This document shows, in pieces, positions 17,285 through 26,019 of a DNA stretch of 64,000 nt. Under the pieces are notes generated by a model. It saw only the letters and a list, made by a program, of their open reading frames with translations, ran no database searches and was not told the origin of the DNA. Made by a program: the position numbers and the translations under genes. Within the stretch, counting starts at the first letter, position 1. Each line of letters starts with the position of its first letter. Origin of the DNA: SIG575 sp964474295 (GTDB lineage: Bacteria > Bacillota > Clostridia > Oscillospirales > Acutalibacteraceae); contig CAYYRN010000004.1 of assembly GCA_964474295.1 (NCBI GenBank), positions 1 to 64,000 of the forward strand. The letters are read 5' to 3'.

Positions 17285-17566
17285 ATGTACGAAGACAAAA
17301 CACTCATCTGTAAGGAATGTGGAAATGAGTTCATATTCTCGGCAGGTGAGCAGGAATTCTATGCCGAGAAAGGTTTTGAAAACGAACCTTTCCGCTGCAA
17401 GGAATGTCGTGCCGCACGCAAACGTGCAAGAAATCCCGAGCGTGAGCTTTTTGATGCAACATGTGCTTCATGCGGAGGTGCTGCTAAGGTTCCTTTCCAG
17501 CCTAAAGACGGACGCCCTGTTTATTGCAGTGAGTGTTTCGCAAAGATGAAGGAAGAAGAAGCATAA
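17285..17566 (+). CDS. Zinc-ribbon protein with four CxxC motifs
   Basis: A 93-residue soluble protein with two zinc ribbons. The first has CKEC (9-12) and CKEC (about 38-41) around NEFIFSAGEQEFYAEKGF. The second has CASC and CSEC with GGAAKVPFQP and GRPVYCSEC between. This matches the widespread probable zinc-ribbon (zf-trcl-like) and CxxC-rich small proteins of Firmicutes. Their function is unknown; nucleic-acid or protein binding is a guess. It has its own GAGAGGTT ribosome binding site and ends in a strong terminator. Confidence 0.75.
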   Translation: MYEDKTLICKECGNEFIFSAGEQEFYAEKGFENEPFRCKECRAARKRARNPERELFDATCASCGGAAKVPFQPKDGRPVYCSECFAKMKEEEA

Positions 17567-17589
17567 GTTTTAATTTCCTGAAAATCTGA

Positions 17590-17628
17590 CAACTGCCTTG
17601 TGAAATTCGCCGGGCAGTTGTTTTTTTT
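17590..17628 (+). terminator. Rho-independent terminator
   Basis: CAACTGCC (17590-17597) pairs with GGCAGTTG (17613-17620), followed directly by eight T residues. It ends the sigma/zinc-ribbon unit. Confidence 0.9.
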
Positions 17629-17629
17629 C

Positions 17630-17658
17630 TTGACCTGAAAAGTGTGAAGTGATATTAT
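17630..17658 (+). promoter_or_regulatory. Promoter of the HAD hydrolase gene
   Basis: TTGACC (17630-17635), a 17-base spacer, then TATTAT (17653-17658), right behind the terminator and 21 bases before the ATG. Confidence 0.6.
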
Positions 17659-17679
17659 AAACGTCGGAGGAATGGTTTT

Positions 17680-18288
17680 ATGATTAAAAATATTATTTTC
17701 GATATGGGCGGAGTATTGATTGACTACAATCCCGAAAAAACACTTTATTCTTATTTCGACAAAGAAACTGCCGACATCCTTTTGAAAGAAATTTTCAGAA
17801 ACGAAATATGGTCAAAAAGGGATAGAGGGGTAATTACTTCGGAAGAAATTATTTCACTAAAAAAAGACGTAATTCCGCAAAAGGCTTATGAAAAAGCGAC
17901 GGAAATGATAAAAAACTTTTTTCCGTATATGCCTGCGTTTGAAAAAATGTATGATGTTGTAAAAAGCTTGAAAGAAAACGGCTATGGCATATATTTGCTT
18001 TCCAATGCGGGGTATGAGTTTTATTCCGAAAAGGATAATATTCCCGCACTTTCGCTTTTTGACGGATTTATGATTTCGGCAGATTATCATATAATTAAGC
18101 CGGAAGCGGGTATTTATTCGGCATTGTTTGAAAAATTTTCCCTGAAGCCTGAGGAATGTTTTTTCATAGATGACGTTCGTGCAAACATAGACGGAGCCGA
18201 AAAAATGGGAATGTGCGGTCATTGTTACAGCCACGGCGATGTCGAAATTTTGAAAAAATCACTCCGTGAAAACGGCATAAAAATTTGA
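17680..18288 (+). CDS. HAD superfamily hydrolase
   Basis: A 202-residue haloacid-dehalogenase-fold hydrolase. Motif I is FDMGGVLIDY with the nucleophile Asp8. As in the YihX/epoxide-hydrolase-N-like branch, the second Asp of the usual DxD is Gly. Motif II is YLLSNAG, motif III lies in SADYHIIKPEAGIY, and motif IV is FFIDDVRANIDGAE. It probably removes phosphate from a small metabolite; the substrate is unknown. It stands alone between a terminator and the mfd promoter. Confidence 0.85.
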   Translation: MIKNIIFDMGGVLIDYNPEKTLYSYFDKETADILLKEIFRNEIWSKRDRGVITSEEIISLKKDVIPQKAYEKATEMIKNFFPYMPAFEKMYDVVKSLKENGYGIYLLSNAGYEFYSEKDNIPALSLFDGFMISADYHIIKPEAGIYSALFEKFSLKPEECFFIDDVRANIDGAEKMGMCGHCYSHGDVEILKKSLRENGIKI

Positions 18289-18298
18289 CAAAATTTTC

Positions 18299-18327
18299 TT
18301 GACGTAATTAAAATCAAGTGTTAAAAT
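18299..18327 (+). promoter_or_regulatory. Sigma-A promoter of mfd
   Basis: TTGACG (18299-18304), a 17-base spacer, then TAAAAT (18322-18327). The transcript would start near 18334, just before the hairpin at 18342. Confidence 0.65.
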
Positions 18328-18341
18328 AACTGTGGTTTAAA

Positions 18342-18372
18342 CCGCAATACCCCTGTCAAAAAGGTATTGCGG
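18342..18372 (+). promoter_or_regulatory. Perfect hairpin in the mfd leader
   Basis: CCGCAATACC (18342-18351) pairs with GGTATTGCGG (18363-18372), a perfect 10-bp stem with an 11-base loop. It is preceded by the palindrome GGTTTAAACC and lies close to the expected 5' end. It has no long T-run, so it is probably an mRNA-stabilising 5' hairpin or a protein site rather than a terminator. Confidence 0.5.
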
Positions 18373-18394
18373 ATTTCGTTGTTGGAGGTAAAAA

Positions 18395-21300
18395 ATGTCC
18401 TGTTTTTCAAAAATAATGCTTGAAAACGAAGAATACGCAAGGCTCAGACTTGCTCTTGAGAAAAATAGGGTGCCGATGGGTGCTTTGGGCTTGTCGCACG
18501 TCAATAAAGCACACGTTATTCACACGCTTTGCGAGGAGGGCAAAAAGTGTATTGCCGTAACGCCGGATGAAGCCTCCGCAAGACGTTTGACTGATGATCT
18601 GCTGTCACTCGGCAGCGCTGCACTTTTTTATCCGGCAAGAGATTTTGCTTTCGGTTCTTCCGAAAGCCAGTCGAGAGAATACGAACATATAAGAATAGGA
18701 ACTCTTTCAAAAATGCTGCGTGGTGAGTATGATGTTGCCGTTTGCTGTGCCGAGGCTTTTTTACAGTATACAATGCCGCCGGAAGAAATGTCGGAGAGAA
18801 CATTTAAGCTTGTAAGCGGTGAGGACTTTTCGCAGGAAAGTGTCATCTCGATTCTTGTCAAGGCAGGGTATGTCAGAAGTCCGCAGGTGGACGGTTCGGG
18901 ACAGTTTGCCGTAAGGGGAGGAATACTCGATATTTTCCCACCCGACAGGCAAAATCCCGTAAGAATAGAGTTTTGGGGCGATACGGTCGATTCGATTTCA
19001 ATGTTTGATGCGGAAAGCCAGCGCAGAACCGACACTCTTGACGAAATCGAAATAACACCGGCAACGGAAATAATTTTTGACAGCTTTCAAACGTTAAAAA
19101 GTAAGATAGAAGAATTTATACCCTCCGTCAAAGGCAAAGGCTCTCAAAAAGCGAAAGCGTCGCTTTATTCCGATGTCGAAAAGCTCTCAAACGAGGTCAG
19201 AGTTTCGTCTCTCGACAGGTACTTGCCGCTTGCGTATTCTTACACAGCTTCAATCAGCGATTACTGCGATAAAAACACAGTTTTGTGTGTCTGCGAAAGT
19301 GCGGGGGTAAAGCAGCGTGCGGAAGCTGCATTGAAGCTTTTGAACGAGGAAATTTCCGCTTCTTTTGAAGAAGGTATACTTTGCAGAGGTCTTGACAAAT
19401 TTTCGCTTTCGTGGTCGGAAACGTTGGGGATTTTTGGAAAAAGCAAAACGGTTTATCTTGACAATATGCCGAGGGGAAGCTTCGACACACCCGTAAAAGA
19501 GCTTATCAATTTTACGGCTTTGCAGCTTAATTTGTGGAACGGTTCTCAAAGTGTGCTTATTGATGATATCGGCTCTTTCAAAAACAAAAAAGACAGAATT
19601 TGCGTTGTTATGGCGGGTACGGATAAAGCGGCAAAAGCACTGTGCGAGGATTTGGAAAAAGAGGGCTTCAATTCGCTTTATTTTGACAAAATGCCAACGG
19701 AATTTCCAAAGGGATATGTAAGCGTTATCGAAGGTTCGCTTAGCGGCGGTATGGAATATCCGCATCAAAAGTTTCTTCTTATGTCTTACGGAAGAAGAAC
19801 AGCCGCAAAACGACAGACAAAGCACAAAAGCTATAAGGCATCGAACACGTTCCACAGCCTTGAGGAAATGCGTAAGGGCGATTATATCGTACATTCGATG
19901 CACGGTATCGGTATTTTTGAGGGCATTACACAGCTTGAATCGAGCGGTGCGACAAAGGACTATATCAAAATCAGATATGATAAGGGCGACATTCTTTACA
20001 TTCCCGTCACACAGCTTGACCAGGTGGCAAAATATATCGGGCCGAGAAGCGAAACCAACTCCGTAAAGCTCAACAAACTCGGCAGCGATAAATGGATTAA
20101 GACAAAAAACAGGGTTAAATCTGCCGTAAAGGATATGGCGGATGACCTTATAAAGCTTTATTCCAAGCGTCTTAACGTTAAAGGCTTTGCTTTTTCTCCC
20201 GATATCGATATGCAAAGCGATTTTGAAAGACGTTTTGAGTTTGACGAAACGGATGACCAGCTAAGATGTATTGACGAAATAAAAAACGATATGGAAAAGC
20301 CGTATCCTATGGACAGACTTCTTTGCGGTGACGTTGGCTTCGGCAAAACCGAGGTTGCCCTGCGAGGTGTTTTCAAATGCGTTGCGGACGGCAAGCAGTG
20401 CGCTATACTTGTGCCGACAACCATTTTGGCACTTCAGCATTACCAAACAATACAAAAGCGTTTTGAGGGATTTCCCGTTGAGTGTGCAATGCTCTCACGC
20501 TTTTGCACCGCAAAACAGCAGGCGGACATTGTAAAGAATTTAAAAAGGGGAACAGTCGATATCGTTGTCGGAACCCATAAATTGCTTTCAAAGAAGCTTG
20601 AATTTAAGGATTTGGGACTTGTTATTGTCGATGAGGAACAGCGTTTCGGTGTTGCACAGAAAGAAAAGCTCAAAGAACGTTTTCCGAATGTTGATGTGCT
20701 GACGCTTTCGGCAACACCAATACCGAGAACGCTCAATATGGCAATGACGGGAATCAGGGATATGAGTATTATCGAGGAAGCTCCGCAGGACAGACATCCC
20801 GTGCAAACCTATGTCATCGAGCATAACACCGAGATTTTGGTTCAAGCTATGGAAAAAGAGCTGAGAAGGGGCGGTCAGGTTTACTACCTTTATAATAAGG
20901 TGGAAACAATTGACAAAAAAGCAGCCGAAATAAAGGCACTCCTGCCCGATGCACGCATTGCGGTAGGTCACGGAAAAATGACGGAGGAGGAGCTTTCCGA
21001 TGTTTGGAAATCGCTCATTGAGGGCGAAACCGACATTTTGGTTTGCACGACAATAATCGAAACGGGCGTTGATGTGCCTAATGCAAATACGCTTATAATA
21101 GAAGATGCCGACAAAATGGGTTTGGCACAGCTTCACCAAATAAGAGGCAGGGTGGGCAGAAGTGCCAGACGTGCAAGCGCATATTTTACGTTCACAAGAG
21201 GAAAACAGCTTTCGGAAATAGCGGACAGAAGACTTTCCGCAATAAGGGAATATACCGAATTCGGTTCCGGCTTTAAAATAGCAATGCGTGACCTTGAACT

Positions 21301-21874
21301 GCGAGGTGCGGGAAATGTCCTCGGCGCACAGCAGCACGGACATATGGAGGCTGTGGGATACGATATGTATTTGAAGCTTCTTGCCGAAGCGGTGGGCGAA
21401 GAAAAGGGCGAGGAAGTTAAAGACACTTCAAAAGATTGTCTTATTGATTTGCATATTGATGCGAACATTCCGAAAAAATATATAGAGAATGTTCCGCACC
21501 GCCTTGCAATGTACAGAAGAATTGCCGACATACGCTCTCAGGAGGATGCGGATGATGTAATAGATGAGCTTATCGACCGATTCGGTGAACCGCCGCAGAG
21601 CGTTATGGGACTTATCGATATTGCATTGCTCAGAGCTGCGGCTGTGAAAAATTCCATTACCGAAATTTCACAGACGAAGGATAGGATATTGCTTTACAGC
21701 GATGTGCTTGATATGAAAAAAATTGCGGCACTTTCAAATGCCATGAAAGGCAGAATATCGGTGGCAACCTCTCCGAGACCTCATTTCAAGGTTAAAATTA
21801 CGGAGGGACAGTCGCAGACGGAAGCGTTGAAGCAAACGATGGCACTTATGCTGTTGGCAGACAAAAAAGAATAA
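18395..21874 (+). CDS. mfd: Transcription-repair coupling factor Mfd
   Basis: A 1159-residue superfamily-2 translocase that removes RNA polymerase stalled at lesions and recruits UvrA. The UvrB-like N-terminal region contains SQVDGSGQFAVRGGILDIFPPDR-type residues (about 165-190). An RNA-polymerase-interacting domain begins near residue 490 (KGDYIVHSMHGIGIFEG). The helicase core has Walker A DVGFGKTE (about 644), DEEQ (about 747) and GRVGRS in motif VI. The C-terminal TRCF domain follows from about 1010. Length is full for the family. In B. subtilis mfd lies next to the yab genes; here those are 19 kb further on. Confidence 0.97.
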   Translation: MSCFSKIMLENEEYARLRLALEKNRVPMGALGLSHVNKAHVIHTLCEEGKKCIAVTPDEASARRLTDDLLSLGSAALFYPARDFAFGSSESQSREYEHIRIGTLSKMLRGEYDVAVCCAEAFLQYTMPPEEMSERTFKLVSGEDFSQESVISILVKAGYVRSPQVDGSGQFAVRGGILDIFPPDRQNPVRIEFWGDTVDSISMFDAESQRRTDTLDEIEITPATEIIFDSFQTLKSKIEEFIPSVKGKGSQKAKASLYSDVEKLSNEVRVSSLDRYLPLAYSYTASISDYCDKNTVLCVCESAGVKQRAEAALKLLNEEISASFEEGILCRGLDKFSLSWSETLGIFGKSKTVYLDNMPRGSFDTPVKELINFTALQLNLWNGSQSVLIDDIGSFKNKKDRICVVMAGTDKAAKALCEDLEKEGFNSLYFDKMPTEFPKGYVSVIEGSLSGGMEYPHQKFLLMSYGRRTAAKRQTKHKSYKASNTFHSLEEMRKGDYIVHSMHGIGIFEGITQLESSGATKDYIKIRYDKGDILYIPVTQLDQVAKYIGPRSETNSVKLNKLGSDKWIKTKNRVKSAVKDMADDLIKLYSKRLNVKGFAFSPDIDMQSDFERRFEFDETDDQLRCIDEIKNDMEKPYPMDRLLCGDVGFGKTEVALRGVFKCVADGKQCAILVPTTILALQHYQTIQKRFEGFPVECAMLSRFCTAKQQADIVKNLKRGTVDIVVGTHKLLSKKLEFKDLGLVIVDEEQRFGVAQKEKLKERFPNVDVLTLSATPIPRTLNMAMTGIRDMSIIEEAPQDRHPVQTYVIEHNTEILVQAMEKELRRGGQVYYLYNKVETIDKKAAEIKALLPDARIAVGHGKMTEEELSDVWKSLIEGETDILVCTTIIETGVDVPNANTLIIEDADKMGLAQLHQIRGRVGRSARRASAYFTFTRGKQLSEIADRRLSAIREYTEFGSGFKIAMRDLELRGAGNVLGAQQHGHMEAVGYDMYLKLLAEAVGEEKGEEVKDTSKDCLIDLHIDANIPKKYIENVPHRLAMYRRIADIRSQEDADDVIDELIDRFGEPPQSVMGLIDIALLRAAAVKNSITEISQTKDRILLYSDVLDMKKIAALSNAMKGRISVATSPRPHFKVKITEGQSQTEALKQTMALMLLADKKE

Positions 21875-21881
21875 AAAACAC

Positions 21882-21910
21882 TTTACAAATGATAATGATT
21901 GTGTTATAAT
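21882..21910 (+). promoter_or_regulatory. Strong promoter of rpsO
   Basis: TTTACA (21882-21887), a 17-base spacer, then TATAAT (21905-21910). The -35 begins only 8 bases after the mfd stop. The spacer contains TGATAATGATTGTG, which resembles half of a Fur/Zur-type box. Confidence 0.8.
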
Positions 21911-22021
21911 ACATTAGCTTTAGTCCTTTTCTCGGAAAGAGGAGTAAACCCTTAGGGTATTTCACCTGCCTCTTGCTGGGATTTGTGACGGCAAAAAAAT
22001 ACTTAAATGAGGTGAAAAGTA
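21911..22021 (+). promoter_or_regulatory. rpsO 5' leader, candidate S15 autoregulatory RNA
   Basis: About 105 bases of leader with clear pairing potential. TCCTTTT (21924-21930) pairs with the segment ending AGAGGA at 21943, and ACCCTTAGGGT (21948-21958) is a small palindromic stem. A GGTATTTCACC-type segment could pair with the GAGGTGAA ribosome binding site at 22010-22017. Ribosomal protein S15 is known to repress its own mRNA in several bacteria by binding structured leaders that mimic its rRNA site. Whether this leader does so is inferred from position and foldability only. Confidence 0.45.
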
Positions 22022-22285
22022 ATGACAAATGAAGAAAAAAAGGCAATAATTGCCGAGTATGCAACTCACGAAGGTGACACAGGCTCTCCCGAGGTTCAGA
22101 TTGCTATTCTCACAAAGAGAATCAATGACCTTAACGAGCATTTCAAAGTGCATCACAAGGACCATCATTCAAGAAGAGGTCTTCTCAAGCTTGTAGGTCA
22201 CAGAAGAAACCTTCTCGCATATCTTCAGAAGAACGATATTGAACGCTACCGTTCAATCATCGCAAGACTCGGAATCCGTAAATAA
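22022..22285 (+). CDS. rpsO: 30S ribosomal protein S15
   Basis: An 87-residue primary 16S-rRNA-binding protein of the small subunit platform. The signature HSRRGLLKLVGHRRNLL region is present as DHHSRRGLLKLVGHRRNLLAYL, and the N-terminus carries the usual EYATHEGDTGSPEVQIA. Length is normal. The ATG at 22022 follows GAGGTGAA. It has a strong private promoter and a structured leader, and is followed by pnp, the widely conserved rpsO-pnp pairing. Confidence 0.97.
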   Translation: MTNEEKKAIIAEYATHEGDTGSPEVQIAILTKRINDLNEHFKVHHKDHHSRRGLLKLVGHRRNLLAYLQKNDIERYRSIIARLGIRK

Positions 22286-22298
22286 GTATTCCCAAGGG

Positions 22299-22365
22299 GC
22301 AGGCAAAGGTTTTGTATTTTGCCTGCCTTTAGTCAGATTATGACGGGCAGGCTTTTGCTTTTTTT
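22299..22365 (+). terminator. Terminator with a competing upstream hairpin (rpsO-pnp)
   Basis: Two hairpins share one arm. Hairpin 1 pairs GCAGGCAAA (22299-22307) with TTTGCCTGC (22318-22326). Hairpin 2 pairs GCCTGCC (22321-22327) with GGCAGGC (22346-22352), with an inner GTCA/TGAC stem, and is followed by TTTTGCTTTTTTT. Hairpin 2 is a rho-independent terminator; forming hairpin 1 would prevent it. This could set how much rpsO transcription reaches pnp. Confidence 0.7.
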
Positions 22366-22465
22366 AGCGGTAAATCGATGTTTTAAAAATTTTAAAATAT
22401 GGATTTATTGCTAAAAAGGACGCCTGCTTTCATATAAATTCAAAATTTGAAAGGATGTAAAAATT

Positions 22466-24643
22466 ATGTTTGAAGATTTCAAAAAATTTGAAACGGAAAT
22501 CGCAGGCAGACCCTTCGTTGCGGAAGTCGGCAAAATGGCTCAGCTCGCAGGCGGTTCTGTTCTTGTACGCTACGGCGAAACCAACGTTCTTTGCACAGCC
22601 ACCATGGCTGCAAAGCCCAGAGAGGGTGTGGATTTCTTCCCGCTTTCCGTTGACTTTGAAGAAAAGCTCTATTCAGTCGGCAAAATCCCCGGCTCTTTCC
22701 AGAGAAGAGAGGGCAAAGCAAGCGAAAAGGCTACTTTGGCTTCCCGTGTTATCGACAGACCTATCCGTCCTCTTTTCCCGAAGGATATGAGAAATGATGT
22801 CGGCGTTGTCGCAACCGTAATGTCCGTTGACCCCGATTGCTCGCCCGAAATCACAGCTATGCTCGGTGTTTCAATCGCACTTTCCATCTCCGAAATTCCG
22901 TGGGACGGCCCCATTGCAGGCTGTGTTGTCGGTCTTGTTGACGGAAAATTCGTAATCAACCCCACAGCGGAGGAAAAAGAAAAATCCGAAATGTATGTAA
23001 CCGTTGCTTCAACGGCTGACCTTGTTGCTATGATCGAAGCCGCAGGTAACGAAATTCCCAACGACACAATGTTCGACGGAATTATGTTTGCACATCAGGA
23101 AAATCAGAAGGTTGTTGAGTTTATCAACAAAATCAAAGCCGAGGTCGGCAAAGAAAAGGTTGATTTCCCCTCAAATGACCCCTCTGAGGAAATGTACAAT
23201 GCAATCAAAGATTTTGCAATTGAAGACGTAAAAGCAGCACTTGATACGGATGACAAGCGTGTTCGTGACGAAAGACTTAAACCCATTTACGATGCCGTTC
23301 ACGAAAAGTTCGACGAAGTTTATCCCGAAGAAGCAGCTAAAATCGAAGATTGCCTTTACAAGCTTCAAAAATATATCGTAAGACGTTGGCTTCTTGACGA
23401 AGGCAAGCGTGTTGACGGCAGAGGAATTAACGAAATCAGACCTCTTGCAGCGGAAATCGACCTCATTGACAGAGTTCACGGTTCCGGTATGTTCACAAGA
23501 GGACAGACACAGGTTCTTACAATAACAACGCTCGGCCCCGTAAGCGATGCCCAGCTTCTTGACGGCATTGACGGCGAGGACAGCAAGAGATATATGCACC
23601 ACTACAATTTCCCCTCATATTCAGTCGGTGAAACAAAGCCCTCAAGAGGCCCCGGCAGACGTGAAATCGGACACGGCGCGCTTGCCGAAAAAGCACTCGT
23701 TCCCGTTATCCCCTCGGTTGAAGAATTCCCCTATGCTATACGTCTTGTGTCGGAAGTTCTTTCTTCAAACGGTTCAACCTCGCAGGGTTCTATTTGCGGC
23801 TCAACACTTTCTCTTATGGCAGCAGGTGTTCCCATTAAAGCTCCCGTTGCGGGCATTTCCTGCGGCTTGGTCACAGAAGGTGACCGCTTTATGACAATGG
23901 TTGACATTCAGGGCCTTGAAGATTTCTTCGGTGATATGGACTTTAAGGTTGCAGGTACTCACAAGGGTATCACCGCAATTCAGATGGATCTCAAGGTACA
24001 CGGACTTACTCCCGAAATCATCAAGGAAGCACTTGAAAAAACTTACAAAGCACGTCTTTATATCCTTGACGAAATTATGCTCAAGGCAATTGCAGAGCCG
24101 AGAAAAGAGCTTTCAAAATATGCTCCGAAGATGCTTTCGACAAAAATTTCCGTTGACAAAATCGCAGAGGTTATCGGTAAGCAGGGCAAGGTTATCCAGA
24201 AAATCTGTGCAGAGTGTAACTGTAAGGTTGACGTTGAAGAAGACGGAACGGTATTCATCTGTGCTGTTGATATTGATGATGCAAAAAGAGCCCTTTCAAT
24301 TGTCGAAACAATTGCAAACGATCCCGAAATCGGTGCTATTTACAAGGGTGTCGTAACAAGAATTATGGATTTCGGTGCATTTGTCGAAATCGCTCCCGGT
24401 AAAGAAGGTCTTGTTCACATAAGCCACCTTGATGTTAAGAGAACCGAAAAGGTTGAAGATGTGGTAAATGTCGGTGACGAGGTTATCGTAAAGGTTCGTG
24501 AAATCGACGAGCAGGGCAGACTTAACCTTTCTCGCCGTGAAGCACTTATCGAGGTTGAAGGCTTAGTTCCCGAAAACGAAATTTCCGATGCTCCCCGCCG
24601 TCCTAAAAAGGATTTCCGCAGGGATAACAAAAGAAGAAACTGA
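22466..24643 (+). CDS. pnp: Polyribonucleotide nucleotidyltransferase (PNPase)
   Basis: A 725-residue 3'-5' phosphorolytic exoribonuclease and RNA-tailing enzyme of mRNA decay. Two RNase PH domains (about 10-230 and 310-545; FQRREGKASEKATLASRVIDRPIRPLF and FPSYSVGETKPSRGPGRREIGHG region) flank an all-alpha linker. A KH domain (about 555-615, KIAEVIGKQGKVIQKI) and an S1 domain (about 620-690, GVVTRIMDFGAFVEI) follow. The full-length order matches the family. The C-terminal tail is short, basic and Arg-rich (RRPKKDFRRDNKRRN). It is downstream of rpsO; no convincing separate promoter is visible. Confidence 0.97.
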   Translation: MFEDFKKFETEIAGRPFVAEVGKMAQLAGGSVLVRYGETNVLCTATMAAKPREGVDFFPLSVDFEEKLYSVGKIPGSFQRREGKASEKATLASRVIDRPIRPLFPKDMRNDVGVVATVMSVDPDCSPEITAMLGVSIALSISEIPWDGPIAGCVVGLVDGKFVINPTAEEKEKSEMYVTVASTADLVAMIEAAGNEIPNDTMFDGIMFAHQENQKVVEFINKIKAEVGKEKVDFPSNDPSEEMYNAIKDFAIEDVKAALDTDDKRVRDERLKPIYDAVHEKFDEVYPEEAAKIEDCLYKLQKYIVRRWLLDEGKRVDGRGINEIRPLAAEIDLIDRVHGSGMFTRGQTQVLTITTLGPVSDAQLLDGIDGEDSKRYMHHYNFPSYSVGETKPSRGPGRREIGHGALAEKALVPVIPSVEEFPYAIRLVSEVLSSNGSTSQGSICGSTLSLMAAGVPIKAPVAGISCGLVTEGDRFMTMVDIQGLEDFFGDMDFKVAGTHKGITAIQMDLKVHGLTPEIIKEALEKTYKARLYILDEIMLKAIAEPRKELSKYAPKMLSTKISVDKIAEVIGKQGKVIQKICAECNCKVDVEEDGTVFICAVDIDDAKRALSIVETIANDPEIGAIYKGVVTRIMDFGAFVEIAPGKEGLVHISHLDVKRTEKVEDVVNVGDEVIVKVREIDEQGRLNLSRREALIEVEGLVPENEISDAPRRPKKDFRRDNKRRN

Positions 24644-24673
24644 TTGATGATACAATCAACCTAAAATAAATTT

Positions 24674-24711
24674 AAGGCTTCCGAAAAACATTTTTGCTTT
24701 TCGGGAGCCTT
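24674..24711 (+). terminator. Rho-independent terminator after pnp
   Basis: A 14-bp stem pairs 24674-24687 with 24698-24711 (AAGGCT...AGCCTT, with one mismatch). It is followed by AATTGTTT, a short T-containing tail, with A/T-rich flanks. Confidence 0.7.
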
Positions 24712-24779
24712 AATTGTTTACAAAACCGACAATAGATGATAAAATAAAAAGAATAACACAAAAAGTAAGGAAAGATTTT

Positions 24780-25964
24780 ATGGCAACACTTCTTTTAATA
24801 GCAATTTATATTTCGTATATAGGTCTCGGTATACCCGATTCTCTTTTGGGTGCGGCGTGGCCGGCAATTTATACGGAGTTCGGTTTGCCTGTTTCGGGTG
24901 CGGGGTATGTGACAATGCTCATTTCCGTTTGCACGGCAATTTCAAGTCTTGTAAGCGCAAGGCTTGTCAACCGCTTTTCAACAAGGTCGATAACGGCGGC
25001 AAGTACCGCCCTGACCGCTGTTGCACTTTTGGGGATTTCATTTTCTCCCAACATCTATTGGCTTTGCCTTTTCGCAATTCCGATGGGCTTCGGTGCAGGT
25101 GCGATAGATTCCACGCTTAACAACTATGTCGCACTCAATTACAGTGCAACGCAAATGAATTTTCTGCACTGTTTTTACGGAATCGGTGTTTCGGTAAGCC
25201 CTTACCTTATGTCGCTTGCTTTACGTCAAAGCAATATGTGGCGAATGGGTTATCGTGTGGCATTTTACATACAGTTTGCGATTATGGTAATTACCTTTGT
25301 CACACTTCCCTTGTGGAATAAAGTTAAAGAAAACCGACCGGAGGAAGAAAATTTTACCCCCGTCACGCTTTCATACAAAGAAATGGTAAGGATGCCGTCG
25401 GTGGTTATGGTTTGGCTGTGCTTTATGACCTCTTGTGCAATAGAAAGTCTTTGCACAACTTGGGGAAGCACGTTTCTCGTAAATTCAAAGGGAATGTCTG
25501 CCGATGTTGCGGCAGAGGTCGTGACCTTATACTATGTCGGACTTACGCTCGGCAGATTTTGCTCCGGCTTGTTTGCGAAAAAGATAAAGCCGTGGGGACT
25601 TATCAAAATAGGTGAGGGAATAGTTCTTGTTTCGATAATTATGCTGATGCTCCCTCTTCCGCCGAGTGTTGCAGGGGTATCGCTTTTCGTAACAGGCTTC
25701 GGAATAGGCCCCGTTTTCCCGAATTTTACGCACCTTACACCGGTCAATTTCGGCAAAGAAATTTCACAGTCGATTATCGGCTCGCAAATGGCGCTTACAT
25801 ATGTCAGCATTATGCTGACACCCGTTATTTTCGGTGAAATAGCGCGAAAATTCGGTACTGATGTTTTCCCGTATTTTGCACTTGTGATTTTTGTCTTGCT
25901 GGTAATTTCAACTTTGGGACTTATCGGTATACTGAAAAAAGAAAACAGGTATTGTGCCGATTGA
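24780..25964 (+). CDS. Major facilitator superfamily transporter
   Basis: A 394-residue integral membrane protein with about 12 helices. The N-half contains GLGIPDSLLGAAWPAIYTEFG, and the helix 4-5 region GFGAGAIDSTLNNYVA matches FucP/YfmO-type MFS carriers for sugars or drugs. The second half repeats a similar GxGxGPVFPNFTHL motif. I start at the ATG at 24780 after AAGGAAAG; an upstream TTG at 24714 lies within the terminator and is unlikely. It is flanked by a terminator and a promoter and seems to be a single gene. The substrate is unknown. Confidence 0.85.
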   Translation: MATLLLIAIYISYIGLGIPDSLLGAAWPAIYTEFGLPVSGAGYVTMLISVCTAISSLVSARLVNRFSTRSITAASTALTAVALLGISFSPNIYWLCLFAIPMGFGAGAIDSTLNNYVALNYSATQMNFLHCFYGIGVSVSPYLMSLALRQSNMWRMGYRVAFYIQFAIMVITFVTLPLWNKVKENRPEEENFTPVTLSYKEMVRMPSVVMVWLCFMTSCAIESLCTTWGSTFLVNSKGMSADVAAEVVTLYYVGLTLGRFCSGLFAKKIKPWGLIKIGEGIVLVSIIMLMLPLPPSVAGVSLFVTGFGIGPVFPNFTHLTPVNFGKEISQSIIGSQMALTYVSIMLTPVIFGEIARKFGTDVFPYFALVIFVLLVISTLGLIGILKKENRYCAD

Positions 25965-25989
25965 CTTTTAAAGAACTATGTTTTAAAAT
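25961..25989 (+). promoter_or_regulatory. Promoter of the FAD-enzyme/proBA operon
   Basis: TTGACT (25961-25966), a 17-base spacer, then TAAAAT (25984-25989), overlapping the stop codon of the MFS gene. It is 30 bases before the ATG at 26020. Confidence 0.7.
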
Positions 25990-26019
25990 ATTGTATTAAG
26001 AGCATAAGGAGGCGAAGAA

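Noticed and set aside
19250..20215. Long open frames antisense to mfd, oxidoreductase and other genes
   Set aside because: They have no ribosome binding site or recognisable domain and mirror the codon pattern of strongly coding genes on the other strand.
24714..24779. Upstream extension of the MFS gene
   Set aside because: The TTG at 24714 lies just behind the pnp terminator and has no ribosome binding site; the ATG at 24780 has one.
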